NCBI GenBank assembly: GCA_009663005.1
Contig: CM018907.1
Span: 15,577,822 to 15,587,821 of the forward strand
DNA length: 10,000 bases
Direction: 5' to 3'
Source: Actinidia chinensis
Lineage: Eukaryota; Streptophyta; Magnoliopsida; Ericales; Actinidiaceae
Below the pieces are notes generated by a model. It did not search any database and had not been told where the DNA came from. It saw only the letters and a program-made list of their open reading frames with translations. A program made the position numbers and the translations under genes. This document shows, piece by piece, positions 8,037 through 10,000 of the stretch (its first letter is position 1; every line of letters starts with the position of its first letter).

Positions 8037-8464
8037 GTAAGTTCCATTCTTCTAGTAACTAACATCTACCTGCCATGCCCATTGGATACGGACATTGCTC
8101 GTTCAAATGCTCCTAAGTTATCTGTGTTGGCTTGATTTCCTAGCAGAACTTTCCAAGAAATGCAATCATCTTTGCTATGTTCAGAGAAGATAAAACAAAA
8201 AACTATTTAACAAACCAGAAGATTGGTACTATAGTTTGTTATTTCTGAATTGCAATCTTTTTTCTTTTTGTCATCTTCCTATGGGAATTTTGTGTTGGTC
8301 GTGATCACATCTTGTGATTAATCTGGTTTGTTTTACCCCTTTGATGCCTTTTATTTTATTTAGTGTTCTCTATCTCTGTTTGCTCTCCGTAAAACTGGCT
8401 GGTTTAGTGTGGTCCAACACGATATTATGTGACTTCTTTGGGTTCATCCTTTTGTCTTTTACAG
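8037..8464 (+). other. Intron 8 (428 bases), no other feature seen
   Basis: It runs from GTAAGT to TTTTACAG with a T-rich end. Both splice sites are strong, and the split Lys codon is rebuilt across the junction. Nothing else is recognised inside. Confidence 0.85.
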
Positions 8465-8593
8465 AAGGGAGAAAAAATGTTGCAAATGAAGTTTGATAGA
8501 AAATGCAGTTTATTCTACGTGAAAATACCTGGAGATACAATTTTATATCATTCTGTTAAGGAGAATGAGGACAATCCAGCCCATTTGGAGTGG
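8465..8593 (+). CDS. C3H64-like: Exon 9: CwfJ_C_2 domain, one frame break
   Basis: The acceptor is TTTTACAG ending at 8464. Joined to exon 8 it reads K-G-R-K, then one extra A in the six-A run at 8472-8477 shifts the frame. After that it is clean: MLQMKFDRKCSLFYVKIPGD, T-I-L-Y-H-S-V-K-E-N-E-D-N-P-A-H. Relatives have G-R-K-x-L-Q, L-F-Y-V-E-L-P-D-G-T and E-N-E-x-F-P-x-Q-F-G-R-E. The donor is taken as GTAGAA at 8594, where family similarity stops and before exon 10 resumes with V-L-A-G. The frame stays open past the donor, but that stretch has no match in the family. Confidence 0.85.
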
Positions 8594-9147
8594 GTAGAAT
8601 CTCATGCTCTTATTGAAAATATTACTTTCGTAAGATTTTTATTTGGCAAATTGTTTTGATGAATATAAGCTATCCATGGTTTTGATGGATGGGTTAACTA
8701 GATTCACTTTCGGTAATGCTACGATGGATCAGCTATATAATTCTTTCGTTGAAAGAGGATCGAAACACGTCAATGTATGCCAATACAAATGCATTCTGAC
8801 AAGTGGCTTGATACAGCTATCTGACATAGTTGATCATAACTCACAAGCATGTAGGTTCAATCATTTCATAAATCACTGAACTGTGATTTTACGAAATGGT
8901 TCAATTATCAAAATGGGTTTAGCCATAGTAGTTATGTATTAGGGAATTTATGGTCATTCTAGATTTGGTTTATTTTCTTGTTAACTCTTTGGTTTCTTTA
9001 TCTGGTGTGGTTCTTTATGAAGCTCACGAGAATTTTAGGTTAGACTATGGACAATGAATTGATTGGTTCTGATCTTAGAATTGTTAACACTTTGATTTGT
9101 ATTGTTTAAATAAATCAAGTTGATTTTTTGTTGTTGGTGCAAGACAG
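8594..9147 (+). other. Intron 9 (554 bases), partly open but not family coding
   Basis: It runs from GTAGAA to GACAG. Two overlapping open frames fill its first 280 bases, but the residues match nothing in the CwfJ family. Relatives pass directly from F-G-R-E to V-L-A, which are exon 9 and exon 10 here. Confidence 0.75.
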
Positions 9148-9276
9148 GTTCTAGCAGGTTTATTGAACAAGGCCGACAGGGCTGATTGGAAAAATTGTAA
9201 GCTCAGCAATGAAGAGGAGACAAAGATGGCAGAAAATTTCAAGAATCGTTATCAAGAATATAACCCAAACCCGTGA
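9148..9276 (+). CDS. C3H64-like: Exon 10: C-terminal end of CwfJ_C_2 with stop codon
   Basis: The acceptor AG is at 9146-9147. The exon is open for 42 codons and ends in TGA at 9274-9276. It reads VLAGLLNKADRADWKNCKLS, then N-E-E-E-T-K-M-A-E-N-F-K-N-R-Y-Q-E-Y-N-P-N-P. This is the hallmark C-terminus of CWF19-like 1 proteins: R-E-V-L-A followed by P-D-R-A-D-W-x-x-C, an acidic E-E-E segment, and F-x-x-x-F/Y-x-x-x-D/N-P close to the end. There are no indels and the length is normal. Confidence 0.9.
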   Translation, partial: VLAGLLNKADRADWKNCKLSNEEETKMAENFKNRYQEYNPNP

Positions 9277-10000
9277 TTCCCTACAGGAGGTATGGAACCT
9301 GCAATGATATGTTTGTGGGTACTCTTTCTTTTCAGGGCCACTCCATATGCCTAAGATGCTGCCACTTTCAATGCACTGTTTACTTTCCATTTCTAGATCA
9401 ACGTATGGTGCTTAGCTCGCTTAAAATTAATGTTGCTACTTGCTAGGATACTATCATCATCGTGTGAGCTGAAGAGTGCCGACTTGGATTGCATCGATAC
9501 TGTGCAGTCCCCACCTCTCCTCCACAAACTGCCACCTGATTTATCATCATTTTGAGTCAGATGTTGCAAAGAGGTGGCACGGCCCATGCTTTTGAGCTTC
9601 GGGCCCCTGAATGTTTCCATATTTGAAGGGGGAAAAATTGGGGTCGGTTGATGTCGCAAGGTACTGCATTCGAAGTTCAGAAATTTGTCTACAGCCGTTA
9701 AAGGCCCCACAAATTTTGCTGGCTTCTTGAACTTACAGAAGATAATTGTTGTACAACTTAAGAATCGGCATCTTTCTTCGACCTTTGTTGTACTCCTTTG
9801 AAAACCCGACAATACAGATGATTACTGATGACTGTATCAAATGTTATTTTATGCTTTTGTTGCATTTGAGGTTCTGATGATCCATTTCCAATGTTCAGCT
9901 TGCGCAGTTTTTCTTTTTTCTTTTTTGCATTTTTTCCTGACAGATGCATTTACTTGTATTAAATGTAAGGTGTTAAGTGAATCAACGAAAAGTGTAAGGT
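9277..10000 (+). other. 3' untranslated region and downstream flank
   Basis: After the stop the sequence has no family similarity. It is T-rich toward the end, with TTGTATTAAATGTAAG near 9955 as a possible but weak polyadenylation context; no canonical AATAAA is seen. A 139-codon minus-strand frame at 9393-9812 has no recognisable domain. I cannot place the transcript end. Confidence 0.5.

Larger units (their letters stand above)
16..9276 (+). pseudogene. C3H64-like: CWF19-like protein 1 / CCCH zinc-finger CwfJ family gene, frame-disrupted, ten exons
   Basis: By family knowledge the product is a nuclear protein related to human CWF19L1 and yeast Drn1, an associate of the lariat debranching enzyme; plant members add CCCH zinc fingers between the N-terminal metallophosphoesterase-like part and the two C-terminal CwfJ domains. 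Conserved stretches appear in the family order: LLCEDVLG and QLFKR, KMDGLRVCENLYWLKGSGKF, AIAEEPGIVDL, NEWPSGVTN, IGLGAVG, KFLHAISPTP, GSCARGEKCHFQH, SDCWFCLSS, KGPLVEDHVLV, THANLQ, VIPIPSSRA, LFYVKIPGD and ADRADWKNC. Introns lie between them, so this is not a retrocopy. The start and stop codons are kept, but about half the exons have several one- or two-base frame breaks, so no full-length protein can be read as given. It is either a young unprocessed pseudogene or a functional gene with assembly indels. The family call is firm; the functional status is open. Confidence 0.9.

Noticed and set aside
8429..8659. Plus-strand frame of 76 codons, protein-like throughout
   Set aside because: Only the part from 8477 to 8593 is real (exon 9). 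The start lies in intron 8 and the end runs past the donor into intron 9, where nothing matches the CwfJ family.
8643..8879. Plus-strand frame of 78 codons that seems to continue exon 9 after a shift
   Set aside because: It falls wholly in intron 9. Relatives pass directly from the end of exon 9 to the start of exon 10, so this is a chance open frame.
16..9276. A processed (retro-copied) pseudogene
   Set aside because: Introns with mostly normal GT..AG ends separate the homologous blocks, and there is no poly-A tail at the end.
9393..9812. Minus-strand frame of 139 codons, the longest in the window
   Set aside because: It has no recognisable domain, is Ser- and Lys-rich in a way typical of chance frames, and lies in the 3' flank of the gene. 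A search with no homologs would confirm rejection.
1..10000. A bacterial defence system, CRISPR array, phage region or operon
   Set aside because: There are no long bacterial-type frames, ribosome binding sites or spaced repeats. Introns and microsatellites show plant nuclear DNA.

Overview
The window looks like nuclear DNA from a flowering plant. It is AT-rich, carries GT..AG introns with T-rich tails, has plant-type microsatellites, and holds one split gene whose closest relatives are plant proteins. I cannot name the species. Degenerate TATCGG/TACCCGTAC-type repeats in the introns look like those of magnoliids and some monocots, but that is only an impression.

Nearly the whole window is one gene on the + strand, from a start codon at 16 to a stop at 9274-9276. 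It is the plant form of CWF19-like protein 1 (CwfJ family plus CCCH zinc fingers, as in Arabidopsis C3H64). This protein resembles the lariat-debranching-enzyme partner Drn1 and is thought to act in late spliceosome turnover and lariat handling. I place ten exons: 16-87, 199-474, 2173-2289, about 2423-2544, 3159-3277, 6517-6995, 7151-7435, 7943-8036, 8465-8593 and 9148-9276. In order they encode the N-terminal metallophosphoesterase-like part, a linker, two CCCH fingers, the HIT-like CwfJ_C_1 domain and the CwfJ_C_2 tail.

The exon order, start, stop and most splice sites are intact, but the reading frame is not. Exons 2, 3, 5, 6, 7 and 9 contain small insertions and deletions, many in runs of one base. 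Exons 1, 4, 8 and 10 are open throughout. Either this is a recently decayed unprocessed copy, or the sequence holds uncorrected long-read errors in a working gene. The high residue conservation between breaks keeps the second option open.

The introns hold only repeats and AT-rich sequence. The largest, about 3.2 kb between exons 5 and 6, contains a decayed TATCGG-like repeat, a pyrimidine tract, a small perfect hairpin and a terminal-motif-like palindrome. Intron 7 has a (TC)12(AC)18 microsatellite. The last 724 bases are the 3' untranslated and flanking region, with no second gene that I can support. I see no RNA gene, CRISPR array or intact transposase.
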